From positions 1 to 38,516 of the forward strand of contig JALEPJ010000057.1 in NCBI GenBank assembly GCA_022766385.1: a DNA stretch of 38,516 nucleotides. Reading direction: 5' to 3'. The position numbers and the translations under genes were made by a program. The first letter of the stretch is position 1; each line of letters begins with the position of its first letter. This document shows positions 23,107 through 31,420 of this stretch, one piece after another. The notes beneath the pieces were generated by a model, which was not told the origin of the DNA, ran no database searches, and saw only the letters and a program-made list of their open reading frames with translations. This DNA is from Rikenellaceae bacterium. Its GTDB lineage: Bacteria; Bacteroidota; Bacteroidia; Bacteroidales; UBA932.

Positions 23107-24525
23107 ATGACGCTCATTAAATCAATATCTGGAATCAGAGGCACCATAGGAGGTCCGGTGGGAGAAGGTCTTACCCCGGTCGACATAGTCAAGTTTACTT
23201 ATGCATATTGCGCCAAGTTGCGTGAACGCAAACCCAGTCCCAACGGCGAGAGATACAAGGTCGTTGTCGGGAAGGATGCACGTCTCAGCGGCGCAATGGT
23301 GGAACAACTCGTCTGCGGCACACTCATATCCTGCGGAGTTGACGTCATAAAATGCGGATTTGCTTCAACACCGACCACGGAAATGGCAGTAGTCTTTGCC
23401 AATGCCGATGGCGGAATCATCATCACAGCATCCCACAATCCACGCCAATGGAATGCCCTGAAACTGCTCAATGAAAAGGGTGAGTTCCTGAATGCAGCTG
23501 AAGGCCAGGCCATCCTGGACTGCGCAGCGGCTGAGGACTTCAATTTTGCAGAAGTGGATGAACTCGGAACGATAAGCGAACACGACTTCACCGACGAGCA
23601 CCTCGATGCCGTCCTTGCTTTGGATGCAGTAGATACGGAAGCTATCAGGAACGCTCATTTCAAGGTAGTTCTCGATGCGATCAATTCAGTCGGCGGCATC
23701 ATTATGCCTAAACTGCTTGAGCGCCTCGGAGTAGAATGCATAGGTCTGAATTGTGAGCCAAGCGGAGACTTTGCCCATAATCCTGAGCCCCTGCCAAAGA
23801 ACCTTGAGGAACTCAGCGATACCGTAGTCAGGGAAGGAGCTGATCTGGGTATCAGTGTTGATCCTGACGTGGACAGACTCGCCTTCATCTGTGAGGATGG
23901 AAAGCCTTTCGTAGAGGAATACACCCTGGTCAGCGTTGCCGACTATCTGCTTGAAAGAGCCGAGATTGAAGGAAAGAAGGGAATGACAACGGTCAGCAAT
24001 CTTTCGTCCACCAGGGCATTGCGCGATGTCACAGAGAAGCACGGAGGCAAGTATTTTGCCGCCGCTGTCGGTGAGGTCAATGTAACCACCAAGATGCGCG
24101 AAGTCAATGCGCTGATTGGCGGCGAGGGCAATGGCGGAGTCATCTACCCAAGCCTGCACAGCGGTCGCGACGCAATGGTGGGAGTCGCTCTCTTCCTCAG
24201 CAATCTCGCCCACAAGAAGGTCAAGGTCACTGAGCTCAAGGCAGGATATCCACAGTACCACATTGCCAAGAATAAGATAGAACTTGCCGACAAGGCTCTG
24301 ATTGACAAGATCCTGGAGGCAATGAAGAAGGAGTTCGCGGCAGAGAGGATAAATGACATCGACGGTGTCAAAATCGATTTCGAGAACGAAAGACAATGGG
24401 TGCACCTTCGCAAGTCTAACACTGAGCCTATCATCCGCATCTACTCCGAAGCCCCGGATGAGGCTGCCGCACAGGCCCTCGCGGAGAGAGTCATTGCCAT
24501 TGCCAACAAGATTATAGAAGGCTGA
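23107..24525 (+). CDS. glmM: Phosphoglucosamine mutase
   Basis: The 472-aa enzyme interconverts glucosamine-6-phosphate and glucosamine-1-phosphate, feeding UDP-GlcNAc synthesis for peptidoglycan and LPS. The phosphoserine loop is TASHNPRQWNALKL with S109; the metal loop is DPDVDR (D252, D254, D256); the sugar-binding loop is near residue 330 (GGEGNGG) and the phosphate-binding loop near 435 is RKSNTEPIIR. The opening SISGIRGTIGG is the usual Bacteroidetes form. The stop overlaps the next start by one base (TGATG), coupling it to the DUF1343 gene. Confidence 0.94.
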   Translation: MTLIKSISGIRGTIGGPVGEGLTPVDIVKFTYAYCAKLRERKPSPNGERYKVVVGKDARLSGAMVEQLVCGTLISCGVDVIKCGFASTPTTEMAVVFANADGGIIITASHNPRQWNALKLLNEKGEFLNAAEGQAILDCAAAEDFNFAEVDELGTISEHDFTDEHLDAVLALDAVDTEAIRNAHFKVVLDAINSVGGIIMPKLLERLGVECIGLNCEPSGDFAHNPEPLPKNLEELSDTVVREGADLGISVDPDVDRLAFICEDGKPFVEEYTLVSVADYLLERAEIEGKKGMTTVSNLSSTRALRDVTEKHGGKYFAAAVGEVNVTTKMREVNALIGGEGNGGVIYPSLHSGRDAMVGVALFLSNLAHKKVKVTELKAGYPQYHIAKNKIELADKALIDKILEAMKKEFAAERINDIDGVKIDFENERQWVHLRKSNTEPIIRIYSEAPDEAAAQALAERVIAIANKIIEG

Positions 24526-25622
24526 TGTTCTCGTTCAGAACCACCGCTATTGGAGAGCAGTTGGACAAAGCCCTTCTCGAAGGAAAGCTTGCCTGTTTCT
24601 GCACTCAGAACTGCTGGGACACTGCTTCCGGCAAATACCTGTACGACATCTTCAGGGAGAGGGGCAATCTTGTAAGAGTCTTCACCCCCGAAGATGCGGA
24701 GCTTAGCCCCAATACTAACCATATCAGATTCAGCATTGACGAAATAAGGGATCTCAATGCGATCGTTGTGGAAATCCAGGACGTTGGTTCCAGATATTTC
24801 AACTACACAAGGGACGTCCTCAGACTGATGACTATGGTCAATCAGCTCGACAATGAGAGAGCATCATCTTCCGATGAGTATGCCACAATCCCTTCCGTGT
24901 ATATTGTGGATCACGTGAATCCCGCAGGCAGAACAGTTGAAGGTACTATGCCGCTATCTGGAAACGACCCTTCCATGCCGAGGGTCCCGCACCGCCACGG
25001 GCTCACACTCGGAGAACTCTGCCACGTTTTTTACAGCGACATGGGAGCCAGATTCCCTCTCCATATCATCTCAGCCAGGGCCACCGAAGCCAACAGGCTG
25101 CTTATGCCTTGGACCATAGCCCCGGCTTCAGACATACCGGGAATGTTCACCTGCCAGATGTATAGTGGAGGAGGCCTTTGGAACAGCACCAGCATAAACC
25201 CTGGCATAGGTACTGCAAGACCATATGAATACTTGGGAGCGCCTTTCATCAAAGCTTCCGCAGATGTGAGCTTGCCGCTTCCCGAAGGCGTACTGATGAG
25301 GCCTTGCTCCTTCAGGCCAGCCACAGGGAAGTATCAGGGCGAACGCTGTTCAGGATATCAGATTATTCTTGAGCCTGGAGCAGAGTACCATTCTCTGCTT
25401 CATACGGTGAGACTTATGAGACACTTCGCTGAAACCTATTCAGAGTTCACCTTTGAAGAGGGTTTCTTCGACAAGCTGGCTGACCCTGTCATTGCTGAGT
25501 ATCTGAAAGGAAATATCACCTTCGATATCGTTCAGGAACACGTCAAACTCGAGGAACAGAAATGGATTCGAAAGGCCAAGAGATACACACTGTATGAAGA
25601 ACAACCTTTTAGAATAAAATAA
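24525..25622 (+). CDS. DUF1343 protein, NamZ-like (altered active-site motif)
   Basis: The 365-aa protein is a DUF1343 member; a characterised relative, NamZ, is an exo-beta-N-acetylmuramidase. Readable family motifs are VVEIQDVGSRYFNYT (about 81-95), VDHVNPAGRTVEG, HRHGLTLGEL and WNSTSINPGIGTARPYEYLGAP. However, the family PEHG motif that carries the catalytic glutamate reads TPEDAELSP (E56 kept, H and G lost), and the expected S-L-Y-G-x-x-x-x-P segment between it and the IQDVG motif is missing. There is no signal peptide, so it should be cytoplasmic. Coupling to glmM suggests amino-sugar or muropeptide recycling; activity is uncertain. Confidence 0.82.
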   Translation: MFSFRTTAIGEQLDKALLEGKLACFCTQNCWDTASGKYLYDIFRERGNLVRVFTPEDAELSPNTNHIRFSIDEIRDLNAIVVEIQDVGSRYFNYTRDVLRLMTMVNQLDNERASSSDEYATIPSVYIVDHVNPAGRTVEGTMPLSGNDPSMPRVPHRHGLTLGELCHVFYSDMGARFPLHIISARATEANRLLMPWTIAPASDIPGMFTCQMYSGGGLWNSTSINPGIGTARPYEYLGAPFIKASADVSLPLPEGVLMRPCSFRPATGKYQGERCSGYQIILEPGAEYHSLLHTVRLMRHFAETYSEFTFEEGFFDKLADPVIAEYLKGNITFDIVQEHVKLEEQKWIRKAKRYTLYEEQPFRIK

Positions 25623-25654
25623 TTTGGTTCTTTCCCAAATAATTATTACTTTTG
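25623..25654 (+). promoter_or_regulatory. Promoter of rpmE2
   Basis: TTTG (25623-25626), 20 nt, TACTTTTG (25647-25654): an exact vegetative promoter, overlapping the stop of the preceding gene. The leader is about 33 nt. Confidence 0.82.
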
Positions 25655-25675
25655 CGGACTGTTTAAACATAACTA

Positions 25676-25691
25676 CTTTAAATATTTAAAG
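25676..25691 (+). promoter_or_regulatory. Perfect 16-bp palindrome before the rpmE2 start codon
   Basis: CTTTAAATATTTAAAG is its own reverse complement and ends two bases before the ATG. In the mRNA it could fold as a 6-bp hairpin hiding the ribosome site, or as DNA it could bind a dimeric regulator. An 8-bp palindrome GTTTAAAC lies at 25661-25668. Confidence 0.45.
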
Positions 25692-25693
25692 AA

Positions 25694-25945
25694 ATGAAAA
25701 AAGGAATTCATCCCGAAACCTACCGTCTTGTAGCTTTCAAGGATATGTCAAACGACGTGGTATTCATCTCACGCTCTTGTGTCAACACCAAGGAGACCAT
25801 TGAAATCGAGGGCGTTGTTTATCCGCTTGTAAAGGTCGAGATTTCCAATACTTCTCACCCATTCTACACAGGTAAAGTCAAGATTGTTGACACAGCCGGT
25901 CGTGTTGATCAGTTCTATCAGAGATACAAGGCCAGAAAGAAGTAA
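25694..25945 (+). CDS. rpmE2: 50S ribosomal protein L31 type B
   Basis: The 83-aa protein is the zinc-free (type B) form of L31: [19 protein letters not shown] at the start, [21 protein letters not shown] and [11 protein letters not shown] at the end. The type A zinc ligands (CxxC pairs) are absent; only one cysteine remains. It forms the B1b bridge region between ribosomal subunits. It is a single-gene unit with its own strong promoter (25623) and terminator (25969), as is common for this gene. Confidence 0.95.
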   Translation: MKKGIHPETYRLVAFKDMSNDVVFISRSCVNTKETIEIEGVVYPLVKVEISNTSHPFYTGKVKIVDTAGRVDQFYQRYKARKK

Positions 25946-25968
25946 TTCTTTCCGCTTACATAGGAATA

Positions 25969-26019
25969 AGAAGAGGAAACCAGATGAGGCTTGCAGCTTG
26001 AGGTTTCCTCTTCTTTTTT
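25969..26019 (+). terminator. Rho-independent terminator of rpmE2
   Basis: AGAAGAGGAAACC (25969-25981) pairs perfectly with GGTTTCCTCTTCT (26002-26014), 13 bp with a 20-nt loop, followed by a T run. Confidence 0.88.
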
Positions 26020-26056
26020 ATTGTACTGTTCCGGATACATTGCACTAAAAAATGTT

Positions 26057-26064
26057 TATATTTG
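26057..26064 (+). promoter_or_regulatory. -7 element (TATATTTG) of the peptidase unit
   Basis: TATATTTG matches TAnnTTTG exactly, 41 nt before the ATG at 26106. A TTG at 26040-26042 is 14 nt upstream, shorter than the standard spacing. Confidence 0.45.
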
Positions 26065-26105
26065 AAAACTGTGAACAGTATGGAATACAATTAAAATTAT
26101 CAGAT

Positions 26106-26528
26106 ATGAAAACCAGAACCAAAGTCATCAGCATCGTATCACTTGTGATTGCGCTGGTGCTGGCTGCCGTAATCGGATTCAAGTTCTATTTCGTCTTCGG
26201 AGAAGGCGTCAAAGCAGGGCAGCTCAATCAAGTGATGTACAAAGGTTATGTATTCAAAACCTATGAAGGCCGCCTGATACAGGCTGGATTCAAGGGAGCT
26301 AGAGGGTCAAGCAGCATCCAGTCCAACGAATTTGATTTCTCCATCGTTGACAAGGGCATTGCAGACACCTTGATGCGTTGCGGAGGAAAAATGGTGGAAC
26401 TGCATTACAAGGAATACCTTGGGACTCTCCCATGGAGAGGAATGCAGAAGGTCATAGTGGATAAGATAGTTTCCATAAGCGACTCCGATAATTCAACAGT
26501 GATACCTATTATTACCGATACTGAATAA
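26106..26528 (+). CDS. Small single-pass membrane protein
   Basis: The 140-aa protein has one N-terminal membrane helix (about 7-28, VISIVSLVIALVLAAVIGFKFYFVF) and a periplasmic domain with GVKAGQLNQVMYKGYVFKTYEGRL, a pattern seen in a common Bacteroidetes family sometimes mislabelled as 6-phosphogluconate dehydrogenase; nothing here supports such an enzyme. I chose ATG 26106, which follows the promoter; the frame from 26052 overlaps the promoter. It precedes the first peptidase gene by four bases and is probably cotranscribed. Function unknown. Confidence 0.78.
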   Translation: MKTRTKVISIVSLVIALVLAAVIGFKFYFVFGEGVKAGQLNQVMYKGYVFKTYEGRLIQAGFKGARGSSSIQSNEFDFSIVDKGIADTLMRCGGKMVELHYKEYLGTLPWRGMQKVIVDKIVSISDSDNSTVIPIITDTE

Positions 26529-26532
26529 CAGC

Positions 26533-28599
26533 ATGAACAAGAAAAGCACAATTGTATCAGGACTGATGCTCGCAGCCCTCTGGCTCTCACAGCCGGCAGG
26601 CATTGCGCAGGAAATTCTCAAGGTGCGTCCTGCAAGCAACGGCGACAAGGAACTCACAATGAAAGACGTTACTGTCAGCCGTGATGTTTATCCTTCATCA
26701 TTCTCCGCCCAATGGCTTGATGCTTCACATTATCTTTACCGCGACGGAGGGCGCATCATGCAGGCAGGAATAGACGGCAGCGTTTCCGAGTACAAAGCAC
26801 AGGCTTCCCTGCAGGCACGTCCCGAGCTGCCGCGCGAAGCCAGAAACATCACAGCCGCTAACGCTGATTGCACTGCCTACACCATCGGACAGAGCCTCTA
26901 TCTGGCTACTCCCGAGAAGGCGGGCATTGTCATTGCCGAAAGCAAGGACCCGAACATCAGCTATGGCCAGTCGGTCAGCCGCAATGAGTTCGGAATAAAT
27001 GGCGGCATTTTCTGGTCGGACAGTAGCAAGAAGCTGGCATTCTACAGAAAGGATGAGAGCCTGGTCACCAGTTTCCCTCTTCTGGATATCAACACCCGCG
27101 TCGGCGAGCTGATCAGCATCAAGTACCCTATGAATGGAATGAACTCTGAACGCATTGCCCTGGGTATATATGATGTAGCTACAGGTTCCACCGTCTATGT
27201 CAAGGCGGATGACTTCGAGGATGACAGATACCTGACGAACATTAGTTGGTCCCCTGATGACAAGTATGTTTTCATACAGGTCCTCGACCGTGCACAGCAC
27301 CATATGAAACTCAACATGTACAGAGCATCGGACGGAGAATTCGTACGTACTCTGCTCAGCGAAGAAAATGATGCTTGGGTTGAGCCTCAGTGGCCTCTAA
27401 ACTTCATAAAGGACACTTACCAGTTCATTTATACCAGCGACAACAGGGACGGCTACAAGAATCTGTATCTCTGCGATACACTTGGTGGAGTACGTCGGCT
27501 TGTCGATGTCGATGCGGATTTGGAGTATGTAAGCAATGACGGAAGATATGTCTATTACAACTCAGCGGAAGTTTCTCCTGTCGAGAGGCATTACTATAGG
27601 GTGGAGCTAAAGCAGAACAAGAAAAAGGAACTGGCAAAGGTCAGGATAGGCCAGCCTCAAAGGATGACCGCAGCTGAAGGATGGCACAGCATTACCCTTT
27701 CACCTGACTGCAAATACCTTATTGATTCCTACAGCAGCTTCAATGTTCCTCGCGTCGTGGAGCTCCGTAGCGCTGACGGTAAACTCGTTCGTGAGCTTTT
27801 CAGGGCTGAAGATCCGCTTAAGGATTACAGGACTGGAGAGATGAAGTTCGGCTTTGTAAAGAGTGCGGACGGTCAGTATGACAACCATTTCCGCCTCTTC
27901 CTCCCTGCCGGATTTGACCCTGCAAAAAAGTATCCTGTAATACTTTACGTATATGGAGGTCCTCATTCCCAGATGGTTACGGACAGTTGGCTTGGCAGCG
28001 TGCGTATGTGGGAGGTATTGATGGCACAGAGAGGATATATAGTATATGTTCAGGACAACCGGGGCACGCCGAATCACGGCACTGCTTATGAAAAGGCCAT
28101 CAACCGCCAGTGCGGACAGGTGGAGATGCAGGACCAGATGGTAGGCATAAACTGGCTCCGAAGCCTCCCATACGTAGATGCGGAACGTATCGGCGTTCAC
28201 GGCTGGAGTTATGGCGGCTTTATGACCATTTCACTTATGACCAATTATCCGGATGTCTTTAAGGTCGGTGTAGCTGGAGGTCCGGTAATTGACTGGAAAT
28301 GGTATGAGGTAATGTACGGGGAGAGGTATATGGACAATCCGGAAACCAACCCTGAAGGCTTCGCCAAGACCTCCCTGATCAACAAGGCTGCTGACTTGAA
28401 AGGCAAACTGCTCATCTGCCAGGGAGCCATTGACAATACTGTGGTATGGGAACACTCGCTCAGCTTCGTTCAGAAATGCATTGAGGAGAACGTTCAGCTT
28501 GACTACTTCCCTTACCCGCGCTCCGAGCACAACGTAGCCGGAGCGTGGAGAGAGCATCTGATGCAGAAAGTATCTGATTATTTTGACAACAATTTATGA
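26533..28599 (+). CDS. S9-family dipeptidyl peptidase IV-like protease
   Basis: The 688-aa exported enzyme has a signal peptide (residues 1-25, cleavage near IAQ), a DPP-IV N-terminal beta-propeller (about 90-440) and an alpha/beta-hydrolase domain (about 450-688). The catalytic triad is S559 in GWSYGGF, D634 in GAIDNTV and H666 in RSEHNV. DPP-IV enzymes cut dipeptides from the N terminus of peptides, often after proline or alanine. The GGPHSQ near 470 fits the oxyanion region. It overlaps the next peptidase gene by four bases (ATGA), so both are in one operon and likely work in the periplasm on imported peptides. Confidence 0.93.
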   Translation: MNKKSTIVSGLMLAALWLSQPAGIAQEILKVRPASNGDKELTMKDVTVSRDVYPSSFSAQWLDASHYLYRDGGRIMQAGIDGSVSEYKAQASLQARPELPREARNITAANADCTAYTIGQSLYLATPEKAGIVIAESKDPNISYGQSVSRNEFGINGGIFWSDSSKKLAFYRKDESLVTSFPLLDINTRVGELISIKYPMNGMNSERIALGIYDVATGSTVYVKADDFEDDRYLTNISWSPDDKYVFIQVLDRAQHHMKLNMYRASDGEFVRTLLSEENDAWVEPQWPLNFIKDTYQFIYTSDNRDGYKNLYLCDTLGGVRRLVDVDADLEYVSNDGRYVYYNSAEVSPVERHYYRVELKQNKKKELAKVRIGQPQRMTAAEGWHSITLSPDCKYLIDSYSSFNVPRVVELRSADGKLVRELFRAEDPLKDYRTGEMKFGFVKSADGQYDNHFRLFLPAGFDPAKKYPVILYVYGGPHSQMVTDSWLGSVRMWEVLMAQRGYIVYVQDNRGTPNHGTAYEKAINRQCGQVEMQDQMVGINWLRSLPYVDAERIGVHGWSYGGFMTISLMTNYPDVFKVGVAGGPVIDWKWYEVMYGERYMDNPETNPEGFAKTSLINKAADLKGKLLICQGAIDNTVVWEHSLSFVQKCIEENVQLDYFPYPRSEHNVAGAWREHLMQKVSDYFDNNL

Positions 28600-31418
28600 G
28601 AAGGACAATAACAATAGCGATGACGCTGATACTCAGCGCGTTGCAGCTTGCGGCCCAGAAAAGGGCTCTGGACCACGATGTGTATGACAGCTGGCAGAGC
28701 GTCAGCAGCACCTCCATCACCGACGATGGCAAATATCTCAGTTACAGCATAGTCCCTCAGGAGGGCGACAGGGAACTCGTGATAGTCGAAATTGCGAGCG
28801 GAAAGGAGCTCAGGGTTCCGAGAGGAGGAGTGGCCAGTTTCACCTCTGACGGACAGTGGGCGGTTTTCACCATTCGCGCACCTTTCAAGGAAACAAGGGC
28901 TGCGAAAATTGCCAAGAAAAAGTCCGATGAGATGCCGAAAGACAGTGCCGCCATCGTAAGATTGAGCACCTTCGAACTGACCAAGCTGCCGGAGACAAGC
29001 AGCATCAGCCTGCCGGTGGACAAGAAGAGCATCATCGCATACAATGTCAGCGACAGCACGGACAAGAGCAAGAAATACAAGGTACTCCGTGACTTGAACA
29101 GCAATTTTTCCGACACTCTCAGGAATGTTGACAAGTATGAGTTCAACAAGAAGGGAGACAAGCTGGCGGTAGTCTACAAGAAGGACAAGAAAGATTCGCT
29201 CTCGCGCAATCAGGTCATCCTCTACCAGTTCCCTTCAATGGTCTCTACCGTCCTATCACAGGACCAGAAATATTACTCAAGCCCCGTTTTCAACGAAGAT
29301 GGAGACAAGCTTGCCTTCCTTGCATCCCTTGATTCAAACAGTACGGGCAACAAGCATTGCTCCGTAATGTTGTATGAGGAGATTGTGAAGGGCAAGGGCA
29401 AGAAAGCAGTTAAGACTGAGAGCATACGGGAAATTATTGCCCCTGACTATACGGTGGACGGGAAACTCTGCGTTACAGAGAACAGCTCGCTCTATTTTTC
29501 CAAAGCAGCTACCAGACTATTCCTTGGCATCGCGGAATGCCAGCCGGAAAAGGATACCACCATCATTGAATCAGAGACCGCAAAGCTTGATATCTGGAAT
29601 TGGGATATAGCTATGACCCCTCCTATCCAGAAGAGCAGGCTATCCTCTCTTAAATCAGCCACTTATCAGGCAGTTATCAATCTTTCCGAGCCAGGCAGGA
29701 TAATACGGCTCACCCCATCAGTAGAGAACCGGCTCAGTTTCGCCGATGGAGCTGACGGAGAATTGGCAATGTACACCGATGACAGGGCTTACCAACTCGA
29801 TGCCACCTGGGACAGCAACTCTTTCACTGACGTTTATCTTGTAAACCTCAACACTGGCGAATCGAAGACCGTTTTCACAAAATTGAACGGAAATCCGAGC
29901 CTTTCCCCTACCGGCAAATACATCAGCTGGTACAGTGAAAACGAAGACGAGCTCGGATGGTTCACGTACAGAATTGCAGACGGCAGGATTACCAATGTAA
30001 GCGCCGCTGCCGGAGTTCCTTTCTATGATGAAGAGGACGACCACCCGAGTGTTCCGCCATCAACTGACAGGCCTCATTGGTACAGCAATGATGAATACTT
30101 CCTTATGTCCGACAAATACGACATTTGGAGATTCGACCCTGATGGAAAGACTGCTCCCGTAAACCTCACTCAGGGGCAGGGACGACGCGACAATGTACAG
30201 TTCTCATACACCGACTTCAACAAAAGCGACATCTCTATGGCTCTATCAAGAGTCGGTGTTTCGAAAACCATCAACAAGAATGACAAGCTCACTCTCAAGG
30301 TTTTCGACAGGACCAGCAAGGAGAACGGATATGCCACTATCAACGCCTCAAAGCCAGGCATTCTGAGCTATTTCACAGACAAGTATGAGTTCCAGAGTGT
30401 ATCAAAGGCCAGAAATGCTGACATCATCACCTTCAAGAAAGGCAATTTCAATCAGCCTTGCGATCAATATACTGCTACGGGTTTCTTCTCAAACGAGAAA
30501 AAATGGAGCTCAATCAATCCTCAACAGGCTGATTACAATTGGGGTAAGATACAGCTCGTTCATTGGAAAGCATATGACGGCACTCCTCTCGACGGTCTCC
30601 TCATCACCCCTGAAGATCTGGATCCGGATAAGAAGTATCCTATGATGATCTACTTCTATGAGAAGTATTCCGAGACTCTTTACCAGTACAGACAGCCTGC
30701 ACCGAGTGCATCCACTGTCAATCTGCCTTTCTTTGCCAGCCGCGGTTATGTAGTCTTCGTGCCTGACATCGTCTACACTGACGGACACCCGGGAGAAAGC
30801 GCATACAACTGCATCTGCTCAGGAGCCGAAGCGATGTGCGAGCAGTTCCCTTTCATCAACAAGGACAAGATGGGCATTCAGGGACAAAGCTGGGGCGGTT
30901 ATCAGACTGCATATCTCGTCACCAGAACGGATATGTTCGCCGCCGCAGGAGCAGGAGCCCCGGTAGGAAATATGACCAGCGCATACGGCGGAATCAGATG
31001 GGAATCAGGTATGGTACGTGCTATGCAATACGAGCACGGACAGAGCCGTATAGGCAAATCTCTTTGGGATGAAGGAGGTCTTGACCTGTACATTGAGAAT
31101 TCCCCTATTTTCCACACTCAGAACGTCACCACACCTACCCTCATTATGCACAACGATGCAGATGGTGCAGTTCCTTGGTATCAGGGCATAGAGTTCTTTA
31201 TGGCACTGAGACGCTTCCATCATCCGGCCTGGCTGTTGCAGTACAATGATGAAGCCCATAATCTTACCCAGAGGAAGAACCGCAAGGATCTCTCAATCCG
31301 CCTCTCACAATTCTTCGATCACTACCTGAAGGATGAGCCTATGCCGGCTTGGATGAAGACGGGCGTACCTATGACCAGAAAGGGAGAATACTTTGGTTTT
31401 GAATATATAAACGATTGA
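28596..31418 (+). CDS. S9-family prolyl oligopeptidase-like protease
   Basis: The 940-aa exported protein has a signal peptide (MRRTITIAMTLILSALQLAAQ), a long propeller-like N-terminal region (about 30-640) and a C-terminal S9 peptidase domain. The triad is S765 in QGQSWGGY, D856 in NDADGAVP and H888 in NDEAHNL. It is longer than typical DPP-IV and resembles the large uncharacterised S9 group of Bacteroidetes. Specificity cannot be read from sequence. It overlaps the upstream S9 gene by four bases and ends two bases before the dipeptidase start. Two unlike S9 enzymes in a row suggest complementary cleavage of peptides. Confidence 0.93.
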   Translation: MRRTITIAMTLILSALQLAAQKRALDHDVYDSWQSVSSTSITDDGKYLSYSIVPQEGDRELVIVEIASGKELRVPRGGVASFTSDGQWAVFTIRAPFKETRAAKIAKKKSDEMPKDSAAIVRLSTFELTKLPETSSISLPVDKKSIIAYNVSDSTDKSKKYKVLRDLNSNFSDTLRNVDKYEFNKKGDKLAVVYKKDKKDSLSRNQVILYQFPSMVSTVLSQDQKYYSSPVFNEDGDKLAFLASLDSNSTGNKHCSVMLYEEIVKGKGKKAVKTESIREIIAPDYTVDGKLCVTENSSLYFSKAATRLFLGIAECQPEKDTTIIESETAKLDIWNWDIAMTPPIQKSRLSSLKSATYQAVINLSEPGRIIRLTPSVENRLSFADGADGELAMYTDDRAYQLDATWDSNSFTDVYLVNLNTGESKTVFTKLNGNPSLSPTGKYISWYSENEDELGWFTYRIADGRITNVSAAAGVPFYDEEDDHPSVPPSTDRPHWYSNDEYFLMSDKYDIWRFDPDGKTAPVNLTQGQGRRDNVQFSYTDFNKSDISMALSRVGVSKTINKNDKLTLKVFDRTSKENGYATINASKPGILSYFTDKYEFQSVSKARNADIITFKKGNFNQPCDQYTATGFFSNEKKWSSINPQQADYNWGKIQLVHWKAYDGTPLDGLLITPEDLDPDKKYPMMIYFYEKYSETLYQYRQPAPSASTVNLPFFASRGYVVFVPDIVYTDGHPGESAYNCICSGAEAMCEQFPFINKDKMGIQGQSWGGYQTAYLVTRTDMFAAAGAGAPVGNMTSAYGGIRWESGMVRAMQYEHGQSRIGKSLWDEGGLDLYIENSPIFHTQNVTTPTLIMHNDADGAVPWYQGIEFFMALRRFHHPAWLLQYNDEAHNLTQRKNRKDLSIRLSQFFDHYLKDEPMPAWMKTGVPMTRKGEYFGFEYIND

Positions 31419-31420
31419 TT

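Noticed and set aside
23686..24405. 239-codon antisense frame opposite glmM
   Set aside because: It is the complement of a highly conserved enzyme gene and has no recognisable family features; long antisense frames are common at this base composition.
24525..25622. DUF1343 gene as a truncated pseudogene
   Set aside because: The frame is intact, coupled to glmM by a normal overlap, and keeps several family motifs, so a divergent functional branch is more likely.
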